Assembly (NCBI GenBank): GCA_020073215.1
Contig: JAIQFO010000024.1
Location: 1-64,000 of the forward strand
Direction: 5' to 3'
Origin: Terriglobia bacterium
GTDB lineage: Bacteria > Acidobacteriota > Terriglobia > Terriglobales > Acidobacteriaceae
DNA: 64,000 nucleotides
Of this stretch, positions 1 to 7,740 are shown piece after piece; the stretch's first letter is position 1; each line of letters begins with the position of its first letter. The notes below the pieces were generated by a model. The model was not told where the DNA came from, did no database searches, and was given only the letters and a program-made list of their open reading frames with translations. The translations under genes and the position numbers were made by a program.

Positions 1-4
1 GGTG

Positions 5-80
5 GGGCGCGTAGCTCAGGTGGTAGAGCAACGCCCTTTTAAGGCGTGGGTCGCAGGTTCGAATCCTGCCGCGCTCACCA
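5..80 (+). tRNA. tRNA-Lys (anticodon TTT)
   Basis: A complete cloverleaf can be folded by eye. The acceptor stem is GGGCGCG paired with CGCGCTC (one G-T pair), followed by discriminator A and an encoded CCA at 78-80. The anticodon loop CTTTTAA is closed by ACGCC/GGCGT, giving anticodon TTT, and the T arm is GCAGG-TTCGAAT-CCTGC. The tRNA is intact and no integrase or attachment duplication is visible beside it. Confidence 0.97.
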
Positions 81-101
81 TTCTCAGACCCGAATCAGCA
101 G

Positions 102-129
102 GCCCTCTTCGCGAGGGCTTTGCAATTTT
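102..129 (+). terminator. Probable intrinsic terminator after tRNA-Lys
   Basis: GCCCTC and GAGGGC form a 6-bp stem around a short TTCGC loop, followed by a T-rich stretch (TTTGCAATTTT). It lies about 20 bases after the tRNA and plausibly ends its transcript. Confidence 0.6.
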
Positions 130-261
130 GTCCGTAAGTTCTCCCCGCCGGAATCCCGCGCTATCACAGTAAGTTGTGACATACATCACAAGCTGTTGAT
201 TTCTTAGAGCTTAGTAGTTTCGCAGTAGTGATTGCCGCCTTCGAGCTGCGTATGATTTTGC

Positions 262-1152
262 GTGCAAGTCATGAACCCTAAATGGAATGGCCAGTTTTCG
301 CGCTTTGATCTGGTGGCTAGCACCGACGATGGCGTGCGAACGATCGTTCGCGCCGGCGAGGTCGAGATCGGTGGCGGCGATTTCGTTGTCATGGCGGGAC
401 CCTGTGCGGTCGAATCGGAGCGGCAGTTGCTGCGGACGGCGGAAGCCGTGGCCCAAGCGGGCGCGCGCCTTCTGCGCGGAGGCGCTTACAAACCGCGCTC
501 TTCGCCGTACACGTTTCAGGGTCTGGGTCTCGAAGCTCTGAAGATTCTACGTAAAGCGAGCGAAGAGACCGGGCTGGCGATTGTCACCGAAGCCATGAGC
601 GAGGAAGATGTCGACCTGGTCGCCGAGTATGCAGATCTCATGCAGGTCGGCACGCGCAGTATGCAGAACTACGCCCTGCTCGAAAAACTCGGCGGATGTG
701 GGCGCCCGGTGCTGCTCAAGCGGGGCATGTCCGCGACGCTCGAAGAGTTGCTCCAATCCGCGCAAGTTATCGCGATGAATGGCAATCCGCAGATCGTTCT
801 CTGCGAACGCGGCATCCGCACGTTTGAGACGGCGACGCGCAATACCTTGGACATTTCCGCCGTGCCGGTGTTGAAGACCGTTTCGCGTCTGCCCGTGATT
901 GTCGATCCCAGTCATGCCGCTGGAGTCCGTTGTCTGGTCCCGCTACTGGCGCGGGCCGCCGCGGTTGTGGACGCGGATGGATTGCTGGTCGAAGTGCACC
1001 CCTCACCCGATCAGGCCATGAGCGACGGAGAGCAGTCGCTTACCTTTCGCAACTTCCGCGACATGATGAACGATCTGCAGCCCTACCTGGCAATTCGCGA
1101 TGCTGCCCGGCTGACCGCTCCGCAACTGGTTGCGACGGGAGCAGCGGACTAG
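262..1152 (+). CDS. 3-deoxy-7-phosphoheptulonate (DAHP) synthase, type I-beta core
   Basis: Condenses phosphoenolpyruvate and erythrose 4-phosphate in the first step of the shikimate pathway; cytoplasmic. Family motifs are all present: AGPCAVES at about residue 46, the substrate loop [30 protein letters not shown] and the metal-binding VDPSHAAG. At 296 residues it is shorter than the roughly 340-residue family members that carry an N-terminal ferredoxin-like regulatory domain; only about 40 residues precede the barrel, so that domain is missing. The start is GTG 262 or ATG 271, nine bases apart, and I cannot choose firmly. The stop overlaps the GTG start of the next gene (TAGTG), suggesting coupling to the downstream periplasmic genes. 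Enzyme identity is secure; the loss of feedback control is inference. Confidence 0.93.
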   Translation: MQVMNPKWNGQFSRFDLVASTDDGVRTIVRAGEVEIGGGDFVVMAGPCAVESERQLLRTAEAVAQAGARLLRGGAYKPRSSPYTFQGLGLEALKILRKASEETGLAIVTEAMSEEDVDLVAEYADLMQVGTRSMQNYALLEKLGGCGRPVLLKRGMSATLEELLQSAQVIAMNGNPQIVLCERGIRTFETATRNTLDISAVPVLKTVSRLPVIVDPSHAAGVRCLVPLLARAAAVVDADGLLVEVHPSPDQAMSDGEQSLTFRNFRDMMNDLQPYLAIRDAARLTAPQLVATGAAD

Positions 1153-2531
1153 TGCGGAAGTGGTCCATCGCCGTGCGCCTGTCCTTGCTAGTCATCATGG
1201 CCGGAATCATTGGATTTGGGCCTGCGTTTTCCGTACTTTCCTCAACCCCAGATCCCCCCACATTCCTTTTCACCGTAGCCAAACATTATGAGCCGCTGGC
1301 ATGGCTTCGCGGTGCCGACCGATTCAGTTCCGGCGCAAACATATTCCTTCAAGACAATAGCGGCCGCCGTCCCCTGCTCCCAGGTTTCGCGGCTTCCGCC
1401 GATCCCACGATTTCATTCGATGGCAACAGTACGTTGTTCGCCGGCAAGCTGAAGGCCGAAGATCACTGGCAGATCTGGGAAGTTGCCTTGGAGGTAACCA
1501 CGCATGGCGCCGCGCCGCGCCGTGTCACGTCGTGCGCCGACGACTGCGTTCGTCCCTTCTATCTGCCCGACGACCGCGTCGTATATGCGAGAAAGAGCGC
1601 CGGCCGTTTCATCATTGAGGCCGCCGACCGGGCGTCGGGCAAGACCGTTCAGTTGACCTCTGCCCCAGGAGACTTCCTGCCCACCGACGTTCTGCGCGAC
1701 GGCCGCATTCTGTTTGAAGCGGCGTATCCGCTTGGAACCCAGGGCACGCCGGAACTCTACACCGTCTATTCCGATGGCAGTGGAGTGGAATCCTATCGCT
1801 GCGATCATGGCCCAGCGCGTTACTCCGGCAAACAGGCCGCCTCCGGCGACATCGTCTTCGCATCCTCGTCTGGCTTGGCCGGGTTCACCTCGTCGCGAGC
1901 AAAGGAAGTGCGCATCCCGGCTCCAGCAGGAGAATACGCCGGAGAGATCGCCGAGGCTCCTTCGGGCGACTGGCTGCTGGCCTGGCGCAACGGGAAGACT
2001 CCGTTTCAGTTGATGTGGTGGAGACCGGGCGCCCGCGCTCTGCGTTCAGCAGCGGCAGAGTCCAATTCGAATGTAATCCAGCCAACGCTTGTCGTGGCGC
2101 GCACGGTGCCGAAGCGGCATCCCTCGGGCTTGCATGACTGGCCCCATGCCAATCTGCTTTGTCTGAATGCCTACACCTCGAAGTACAAGTTTGCTGCCGG
2201 ATCACTGCACTCGGTTCGCCTCTACGCGCGCGATAGCGCGGGGACCACAAAGGTGCTGGGGACTGCGCCAGTCGAACGCGACGGATCGTTCTTTCTTCAA
2301 GTCCCGGCCGATCAACCGTTGCAGATCGAGCTGCTCGACAGCTCCGCCAAGACCTTGAAGCGGCAAGCGGGTTGGTTCTGGATCCGTGCCGGCGAACAGC
2401 GTGCGTGCGTCGGATGCCACGCGGGTCCGGAAACGGCGCCCGAAAATGCGGTGCCGATGATTCTGCTGAAGTCCACGACCCCGGCCGACATGACGGGCGC
2501 AAGCACCCATGCCTCTTCAGGAGGACATTAG
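1152..2531 (+). CDS. Exported beta-propeller protein with C-terminal c-type heme motif (HzsA-related)
   Basis: About 459 residues from GTG 1152, which overlaps the upstream stop. An N-terminal hydrophobic segment (residues about 5-25) suggests export or membrane anchoring. The middle part has TolB/PD40-like propeller repeats (for example DPTISFDGNSTLFAG and RPFYLPDDRVVYAR) and resembles proteins grouped as related to the middle domain of hydrazine synthase alpha. One heme attachment motif CVGCH lies near residue 419, close to the C-terminus. It is probably a periplasmic electron-transfer or sensory protein. It begins a packed plus-strand series of periplasmic proteins. No substrate can be read from the sequence, and the HzsA resemblance does not imply hydrazine chemistry. 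Confidence 0.75.
   Translation: MRKWSIAVRLSLLVIMAGIIGFGPAFSVLSSTPDPPTFLFTVAKHYEPLAWLRGADRFSSGANIFLQDNSGRRPLLPGFAASADPTISFDGNSTLFAGKLKAEDHWQIWEVALEVTTHGAAPRRVTSCADDCVRPFYLPDDRVVYARKSAGRFIIEAADRASGKTVQLTSAPGDFLPTDVLRDGRILFEAAYPLGTQGTPELYTVYSDGSGVESYRCDHGPARYSGKQAASGDIVFASSSGLAGFTSSRAKEVRIPAPAGEYAGEIAEAPSGDWLLAWRNGKTPFQLMWWRPGARALRSAAAESNSNVIQPTLVVARTVPKRHPSGLHDWPHANLLCLNAYTSKYKFAAGSLHSVRLYARDSAGTTKVLGTAPVERDGSFFLQVPADQPLQIELLDSSAKTLKRQAGWFWIRAGEQRACVGCHAGPETAPENAVPMILLKSTTPADMTGASTHASSGGH
2519..2524 (+). promoter_or_regulatory. Strong ribosome binding site that decides the next start
   Basis: AGGAGG ends 8 bases before TTG 2533. An upstream ATG (2509) in the same frame would place this site inside the gene and put charged residues before the signal peptide, so the TTG is the better start. 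Confidence 0.7.
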
Positions 2532-2532
2532 A

Positions 2533-4164
2533 TTGATAACTCGAGTCTTCATCTTCCTCCTACTGGCTTCCGCTCTGCTGGCGCAATCGCCACCGGCCAG
2601 CCCTCCGGCTCCAATTCGTTTTGAAGACGCGACCGCGAAGTCGGGCATTCAATTCACGCACAGCTTCGGCGCGCAACAACTCGGCTCATTGCTCGAAAGC
2701 ACCGGCGCGGGGTGTGTCTGGTTCGACTACAACAACGACGGTCTTCCCGACCTCTACGTGGTCAGCGGGAAGCCGCTCGAAGAGGGAATTCATCCCTACC
2801 CGCTGAAACAGCCCCCCGCCGTTGCCCCGCACAATCATCTCTACCGAAACAACGGCGACGGCACGTTCACCGACGTCACCGGCCAAGCCGGCGTTGGCGC
2901 CAACATTTACGGAATGGCTGCGATTGCCGCCGACTTCGATAACGACGGTTTCGTCGATCTGTTTGTCACCGGCTACGGACGTGCAATTCTCTATCGCAAC
3001 AACGGCGACGGCACCTTCGAAGATGTCACCGCCAAAGCCGGCATCAAGGTTGACGGCTGGTCGATCAGTTCCGCGTGGCTCGACTACGATCGCGACGGTT
3101 GCGTCGACTTATTCGTCGGCCGCTATGTGAAGTTCGATCCAAAGTATCGCAACTACTACCCCGCCGATAACTATCCCGGACCACTCGACTATGCGGCAGA
3201 TACGAACCGTCTTTACCACAATAACTGTGATGGCACGTTCACCGACGTGACCGATAAGTCGAGGATCGGAGCTTATAAGGGACGGACGATGGGAGTTACA
3301 GCTGCGGATTTCGACGGCGATGGTTATCCCGATATCTACGTGGCCAACGATAAGACGGAAAACTTCCTCTTCCACAACAAACGCGACGGCACGTTTGAGG
3401 AAATCGCCGCCGATCTCGGCGTCGCCTACGGGCAAAACGGGGAGAACACTTCCGCGATGGGCCCGGTGTTCGCCGACATTGACGGCGACGGCCGAATGAA
3501 CCTTTGGGTGACCGACTCGAAGTACAACCGGCTGATGCGTAACAACGGGAAGAACGGCTTCGAAGATATCGGGCCGAGTTCGGGGATTTCACAGGCCACG
3601 GCGCAATACACCAGTTGGGGTTCGGGCATTTACGACTTCGATAATGACGGCTGGCTCGACATTCTCATCTTCCATGGCGGACTGATCCACCTGGTTCCGC
3701 AGGAGCAGTCGTTGTTTCGCGGCCTCGGCAACGGCAAGTTTGCCGACGTTTCGCGCGACGCGGGACCAGCGCTCGACGTAAAGACGGTTTCGCGGGGCGC
3801 CTGCTTTGCCGACTACGACAATGACGGAAAGATCGACGCCTTCGTCGTGAACCTTGGCGCGTCCGGCACGCTGCTGCACAACGTCACCCATAACACCAAC
3901 CATTGGCTGACCGTGCGACTGAAAGGAAAGAAGAGTAACCGCGACGGAATTGGCGCACACCTGGAGTTGCAGTCCGGTGGACGCAAACAGATCGCCGAGC
4001 GCGTCGCCGGATCGGGCTATCTCTCGCAAGACGACGGTCGCGTCCATTTTGGTTTGGGCAGTGCGACGAAGGCCGACAAACTTACCATCCATTGGCCCAG
4101 CGGTCAGGAGCAGGTTCTGGAGAATCTGGCCGTGGATCGCGTGCTGACGGTGGAGGAGCCGTAG
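2533..4164 (+). CDS. Secreted VCBS/FG-GAP repeat protein with ASPIC/UnbV C-terminal domain (CRTAC1 family)
   Basis: About 543 residues from TTG 2533. A signal peptide (VFIFLLLASALLAQ) is followed by a beta-propeller built from FG-GAP/VCBS repeats, seen as recurring Ca-binding loops such as DYNNDGLPDLYV, DFDNDGFVDLFV, DYDRDGCVDLFV and DFDGDGYPDIYV. The last 90 or so residues match the ASPIC/UnbV domain (NHWLTVRLKG, DGIGAHLEL, GSGYLSQDDGRVHFGLG, IHWPSG). Proteins of this type are secreted and are common in Acidobacteriota and Planctomycetes, with no settled biochemical role. It sits between two heme proteins and its stop directly abuts the next ATG, so it is very likely co-transcribed with them. 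Confidence 0.88.
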   Translation: MITRVFIFLLLASALLAQSPPASPPAPIRFEDATAKSGIQFTHSFGAQQLGSLLESTGAGCVWFDYNNDGLPDLYVVSGKPLEEGIHPYPLKQPPAVAPHNHLYRNNGDGTFTDVTGQAGVGANIYGMAAIAADFDNDGFVDLFVTGYGRAILYRNNGDGTFEDVTAKAGIKVDGWSISSAWLDYDRDGCVDLFVGRYVKFDPKYRNYYPADNYPGPLDYAADTNRLYHNNCDGTFTDVTDKSRIGAYKGRTMGVTAADFDGDGYPDIYVANDKTENFLFHNKRDGTFEEIAADLGVAYGQNGENTSAMGPVFADIDGDGRMNLWVTDSKYNRLMRNNGKNGFEDIGPSSGISQATAQYTSWGSGIYDFDNDGWLDILIFHGGLIHLVPQEQSLFRGLGNGKFADVSRDAGPALDVKTVSRGACFADYDNDGKIDAFVVNLGASGTLLHNVTHNTNHWLTVRLKGKKSNRDGIGAHLELQSGGRKQIAERVAGSGYLSQDDGRVHFGLGSATKADKLTIHWPSGQEQVLENLAVDRVLTVEEP

Positions 4165-6081
4165 ATGCAACTGGGGGCTACATTGCGCGGCAAGGCAAGG
4201 TTGATCGCGAGTATCACGCCCTTGTTAGCGCTGACTGTCGCTGCGACTCTCGCACTCATGGTGCTTGCCTCCGCTGCCAAGCCCGCAGCGGCGCGGTCTA
4301 AGTCAGAAGTCGGCGAGCGCTATCTGTCCCCGCTGGAAATGGCGCTTTCGCCTGATGGTCGCCGCCTCTACGTCGTCTGCCAGGCCAGCGACGAACTGCG
4401 CGTTGTGGATGTCGTAGCGAGCAAGGTAGTGACCGTTGTGCCTCTAGGCCGTGCGCCGCGGGGCATTACGTTATCGTCGGACGGCGCGCAAATTTATGTG
4501 ACCAATTCCACCGACGATACGGTATCGGTGATCGACGCCGCCACCCTGAAAAGCACGCGCACGTTCTCCAGCGGGTTTGAACCCGCCGGCATCGTTACTG
4601 GCCCGAAGGGCGAAACGCTCTACGTTGCCAATCGGCTCAGCGGCGATATATCCGTGATTGACGTGAAGACAGGGCAGGAAAAGAAGCGTTTGCTGGCGGG
4701 TCGCGGAGCCAGCTATCTGGCGCTCTCGCCCGACGGCAGGTTCATTTACGGCACGCACATTTATCCGAATCCGGGGGCGTTTCGTACCCCGCCGAATTCA
4801 GAGATCACCGTCATCGACACCGTGCGGCAAACAGTGGTCGAGCGTAAGCCGTTGCACAACGTGGCGGGCACGTTCCACGTTGCGCTGTCAGCGGACGGAA
4901 AGCTCGGAGTGGTCGCGCAGCTTCGTCCCAAGAATCTGGTTCCACTGGCTCATGTCGAGCACGGCTGGGTGTTCGGCAACTCGCTCACGCTGTTCGGCGA
5001 GGACGTAGGCGGAACAATCCAGGTCCCAATCGATGAACTCGATCGCTATTACTCGCTGCCCTGGGGCGTAGTTATCACGCCGGATAAGTCGAAGATGTTT
5101 ATAACCACCGCCGCATCGGAGAGCGTGACGGTCATAGATGTCGCGCGGCTGCTCAACCTCGTGCACTCCCGGCGCGAGCCCTTCGTCAACGATCTCTCGG
5201 CTTCGGCCAACTACGTAGTCGCAAGGATTCCCGTAGGCCACAATCCGCGGGGCGTTCTGCTGTCGAAGGATGGAAAGCGGCTCTATGTGGCGAACCGGCT
5301 GGATGACAACATCGCCGTCATTGACACTGCCGCCAACCGGGTGGTCTCCGCAATCGACCTGGGCGGTCCGAAAACCATCAATGCACTGCGCCGCGGCGAA
5401 CGTTTGTTTTTCACGGCTGCCTACGCCTTCCAGGGGCAGTTCGGCTGCTCGAATTGTCACTTAGATTCGACCATCGACGGCTTGCAGTGGGACCTGGAAC
5501 CCGACGGCTTCGGCAAAGACATCGTCGACAATCGCTCCCTCGAAGATCTTTCCGGCACCGAGCCCTTCAAGTGGAACGGCGGTAATCCTGACATGCCGAC
5601 CGAATGCGGCCCGCGCACTGAGAAGTTTTTCTTCCGCTCGCAGAGTTTCACCGATCACGAACTCACCGACCTGGTAACTTTTGTTTACTCGCTCCCCTAT
5701 CGCCCGAATCGTTATCGGCTCGCCAATCGAGAGCTGACCCCGGAGCAGGAACGCGGCAAGGCGATCTTCGAGAGGACGACCGACAAGCATGGCAAGCCTA
5801 TTCCCCGGACCAACCAATGCGTGTATTGTCACAGCGGTCCCAAGTTCACGAACCAGAAGCAGGTTGACGTTGGCACCGGTAAGTTGACCGACCGGTCGCC
5901 CGTCCTCGACGTGCCTCAACTGCGAAATGTTGCCTACTCGGCGCCGTATCTGCACGATGGGTCGGCGTACTCACTCGAGGAAATCTGGACCGTGTTCAAT
6001 CCGAAAGATCAGCACGGTGTCACCAACGACCTTACGAAAGACGAACTGAACGATCTGATTGAGTACTTGAAAACGTTATGA
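4165..6081 (+). CDS. YVTN beta-propeller fused to di-heme cytochrome c peroxidase/MauG-like domain
   Basis: 638 residues. A hydrophobic leader (about 12-45) is followed by a seven-bladed YVTN propeller (LSPDGRRLYVVCQ, DGAQIYVTNSTDDTVSVID, DGKRLYVANRLDDNIAVID) and then a di-heme C-terminal module. Heme motifs are CSNCH at about 428 and CVYCH at about 552. The end carries the peroxidase/MauG signature LRNVAYSAPYLHDGSAYSLEE. Members reduce peroxide or oxidise protein and small-molecule substrates through a high-valent heme pair; which applies here cannot be told. The ATG directly follows the upstream stop and the gene overlaps the next by four bases (ATGA), so it is a central member of the operon. 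Confidence 0.88.
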   Translation: MQLGATLRGKARLIASITPLLALTVAATLALMVLASAAKPAAARSKSEVGERYLSPLEMALSPDGRRLYVVCQASDELRVVDVVASKVVTVVPLGRAPRGITLSSDGAQIYVTNSTDDTVSVIDAATLKSTRTFSSGFEPAGIVTGPKGETLYVANRLSGDISVIDVKTGQEKKRLLAGRGASYLALSPDGRFIYGTHIYPNPGAFRTPPNSEITVIDTVRQTVVERKPLHNVAGTFHVALSADGKLGVVAQLRPKNLVPLAHVEHGWVFGNSLTLFGEDVGGTIQVPIDELDRYYSLPWGVVITPDKSKMFITTAASESVTVIDVARLLNLVHSRREPFVNDLSASANYVVARIPVGHNPRGVLLSKDGKRLYVANRLDDNIAVIDTAANRVVSAIDLGGPKTINALRRGERLFFTAAYAFQGQFGCSNCHLDSTIDGLQWDLEPDGFGKDIVDNRSLEDLSGTEPFKWNGGNPDMPTECGPRTEKFFFRSQSFTDHELTDLVTFVYSLPYRPNRYRLANRELTPEQERGKAIFERTTDKHGKPIPRTNQCVYCHSGPKFTNQKQVDVGTGKLTDRSPVLDVPQLRNVAYSAPYLHDGSAYSLEEIWTVFNPKDQHGVTNDLTKDELNDLIEYLKTL

Positions 6082-7211
6082 AGATGAAACCGGGAATCTT
6101 CGTCGCAACACTGAATGCGGCCATGGGTATTGTGATTGCGGTTTCGCTCGCGACTGCGCAAGACCTGCCCCGGTTCCGGTGGGAGAATTTCACCACCGCG
6201 AACGGCCTTCCCGACAACCACGTCTTCTGCGTGCTGGTGGACGGAAAGCGCATCTGGGCGGGTACGGAAAATGGTCTTGGCCTGTACGAAAACGGCGCGT
6301 GGAAAGTATTTCGTCCCGCGGATGGTCTGGCTCACCGGGCCGTGCTCTCGCTCGCTCTTGATAAACGCAGCGGCGACCTGTGGGCGGGCACGATGGGCGG
6401 GTTGAGCCGCGTCTCGGCCGGCCGCATCGATAACTTCACCCAGCTGAACTCTGGCTTGAGCAACGACATCGTGTACGGCGTTGGCGTGCAGGGAGATTTT
6501 GTCTGGGCCGCGACCGCCGCCGGGGCGAGCCGTCTGAGTACTCGTACCGGCCAATGGGCGCTGTTTAACGAACGCAACACTCCGATGTTCGAGATCTGGA
6601 CCTATAGCGTCAGCCCCGCTGAAGACAAGGTTTACTACGCGGTATGGGGCGGAGGAGTGCTCGAATACGACGTCAAGACCGAGCGCTGGAAAGATTACAA
6701 CGATCCCGACGGGGAAACCGAGTTAGTGTTGATGAAGGACCAGGGGCTGATCCATGAGATCACGACATCGGTCAGCTATGTCGACAAGATCCTCTGGGTT
6801 GCGACTTACTTCGGCGCCAGTCGCTACGATGGCCGATACTGGCATAACTTCCTGCAGAAAGACAGCGGCCTGCCCAGTAACTTCCTTAACCAGATCAAGG
6901 GTGTGGATGGGAATCGGGCCTGGTTCTCCACCGATAAAGGACTGGCTTACTACGATGGCGCAAACTGGGCTGTCTATCGGTTCGCGCTCGACACTCACAA
7001 GCCTGAGATGCTGGTTCGCGACGCCGCAGGCATCGTCAAACAGATAGCAGTCGAGAGCGCGCCCGCGCATAACTACATCCTCGGCGTCGACTTCGAGGGA
7101 GACGACCTGTGGGTAGCGACGGCCAAGGGCCTGAGCCACGGCATTCGGCAACGTGGTTCGACGGAAAGTGCGGAAGTAATTCGAAGTCAAGAGCCAAGTG
7201 AGAAGAAATGA
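6078..7211 (+). CDS. Periplasmic two-component-regulator-type beta-propeller protein
   Basis: 377 residues with a signal peptide (IVIAVSLATAQ). Recurring units such as IWAGTENGLGLYENGAWKVF, LWAGTMGGLSRVS and AWFSTDKGLAYYDGANWAVY are typical of the propeller domain found in the periplasmic sensor half of hybrid histidine kinases. Here no kinase, membrane anchor or other output domain follows, so it is a free periplasmic propeller. It starts inside the stop of the peroxidase fusion (ATGA) and ends in an ATGA overlap with the following reading frame, so it is translationally coupled. Ligand unknown. Confidence 0.75.
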   Translation: MKMKPGIFVATLNAAMGIVIAVSLATAQDLPRFRWENFTTANGLPDNHVFCVLVDGKRIWAGTENGLGLYENGAWKVFRPADGLAHRAVLSLALDKRSGDLWAGTMGGLSRVSAGRIDNFTQLNSGLSNDIVYGVGVQGDFVWAATAAGASRLSTRTGQWALFNERNTPMFEIWTYSVSPAEDKVYYAVWGGGVLEYDVKTERWKDYNDPDGETELVLMKDQGLIHEITTSVSYVDKILWVATYFGASRYDGRYWHNFLQKDSGLPSNFLNQIKGVDGNRAWFSTDKGLAYYDGANWAVYRFALDTHKPEMLVRDAAGIVKQIAVESAPAHNYILGVDFEGDDLWVATAKGLSHGIRQRGSTESAEVIRSQEPSEKK

Positions 7212-7231
7212 ATTTCTTAAGGAGTAATCCA

Positions 7232-7714
7232 ATGAACGTCGCAGAGCTACTCGCAGAAGTTACCAACGGCCAGGTCACAAAACGGGCGATCACCAACCAC
7301 AAAGTGTTGAACGAGGCTTACGCTTATGGCAGCGCGTTTTCCCGGGGGATGAGGATCGATCTGAATGGACTCGCCATCCTGCTGATCTCGGGCACCGCCA
7401 GCATTGACGACGAGGGCAAGACGGTTCACGTAGGCGACCTTCGCGCCCAGACGCGCCGCACGTTCGACAACATCACTGCCCTGCTCGCTTCCGAAGGCGC
7501 GACCTGGCATGACATCGTGCGCACCACGTGCTATCTGCGAGACATCGAGCGCGACTACCACGCCTTTAACGAAGAGCGCACCGCGTTCTACCAAGAGCAA
7601 GGTCTCAATCCTCTACCCGCCTCGACTGGGATCCAGGCGATTCTCTGCCGCCCGGACTTACTCGTCGAGATTGAAGCGATTGCGATGTTTCGCCGCGAAT
7701 CGTCCGCGGAATGA
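7232..7714 (+). CDS. RidA/YjgF-family protein, probably lacking the deaminase arginine
   Basis: 160 residues from ATG 7232, chosen because AAGGAG lies just upstream at 7219-7224; an in-frame ATG at 7208 would add eight residues. The fold is recognisable from LLISGTASIDDEGKTVHVGD, TFDNITALLASEGATWHDIV and the C-terminal LLVEIEAIAMF. Classical RidA deaminates reactive enamine/imine intermediates and has an arginine in a PAR motif before this last strand; here the equivalent reads PAS. It may therefore belong to a non-deaminating Rid subgroup. No signal peptide is visible, unlike its operon neighbours, so it should be cytoplasmic. A small repeat follows the stop. Confidence 0.82.
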   Translation: MNVAELLAEVTNGQVTKRAITNHKVLNEAYAYGSAFSRGMRIDLNGLAILLISGTASIDDEGKTVHVGDLRAQTRRTFDNITALLASEGATWHDIVRTTCYLRDIERDYHAFNEERTAFYQEQGLNPLPASTGIQAILCRPDLLVEIEAIAMFRRESSAE

Positions 7715-7737
7715 GGAGTAATGAGTAAGGAGTAGCG
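7711..7737 (+). repeat. Short degenerate GAGTAA repeats across the RidA stop
   Basis: Three to four imperfect GAGTAA-like words run from the stop codon into the gap before the next gene. They resemble stop-spanning word repeats elsewhere in the window (10343, 29622, 41324, 43198, 63859). Confidence 0.5.
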
Positions 7738-7740
7738 CGT

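Noticed and set aside
5-80. tRNA-Lys as an integration site for a genomic island
   Set aside because: No integrase gene follows and I saw no second copy of the tRNA 3' end in the window.
930-1151. Extension of the propeller-heme protein upstream into the DAHP synthase gene
   Set aside because: The extra 74 residues overlap the aroF-type coding region in another frame, and the hydrophobic leader begins only after GTG 1152.
1152-2531. Hydrazine synthase activity for the HzsA-related protein
   Set aside because: Only the propeller part is similar. There is one CXXCH motif and none of the other hydrazine synthase subunits or anammox genes.
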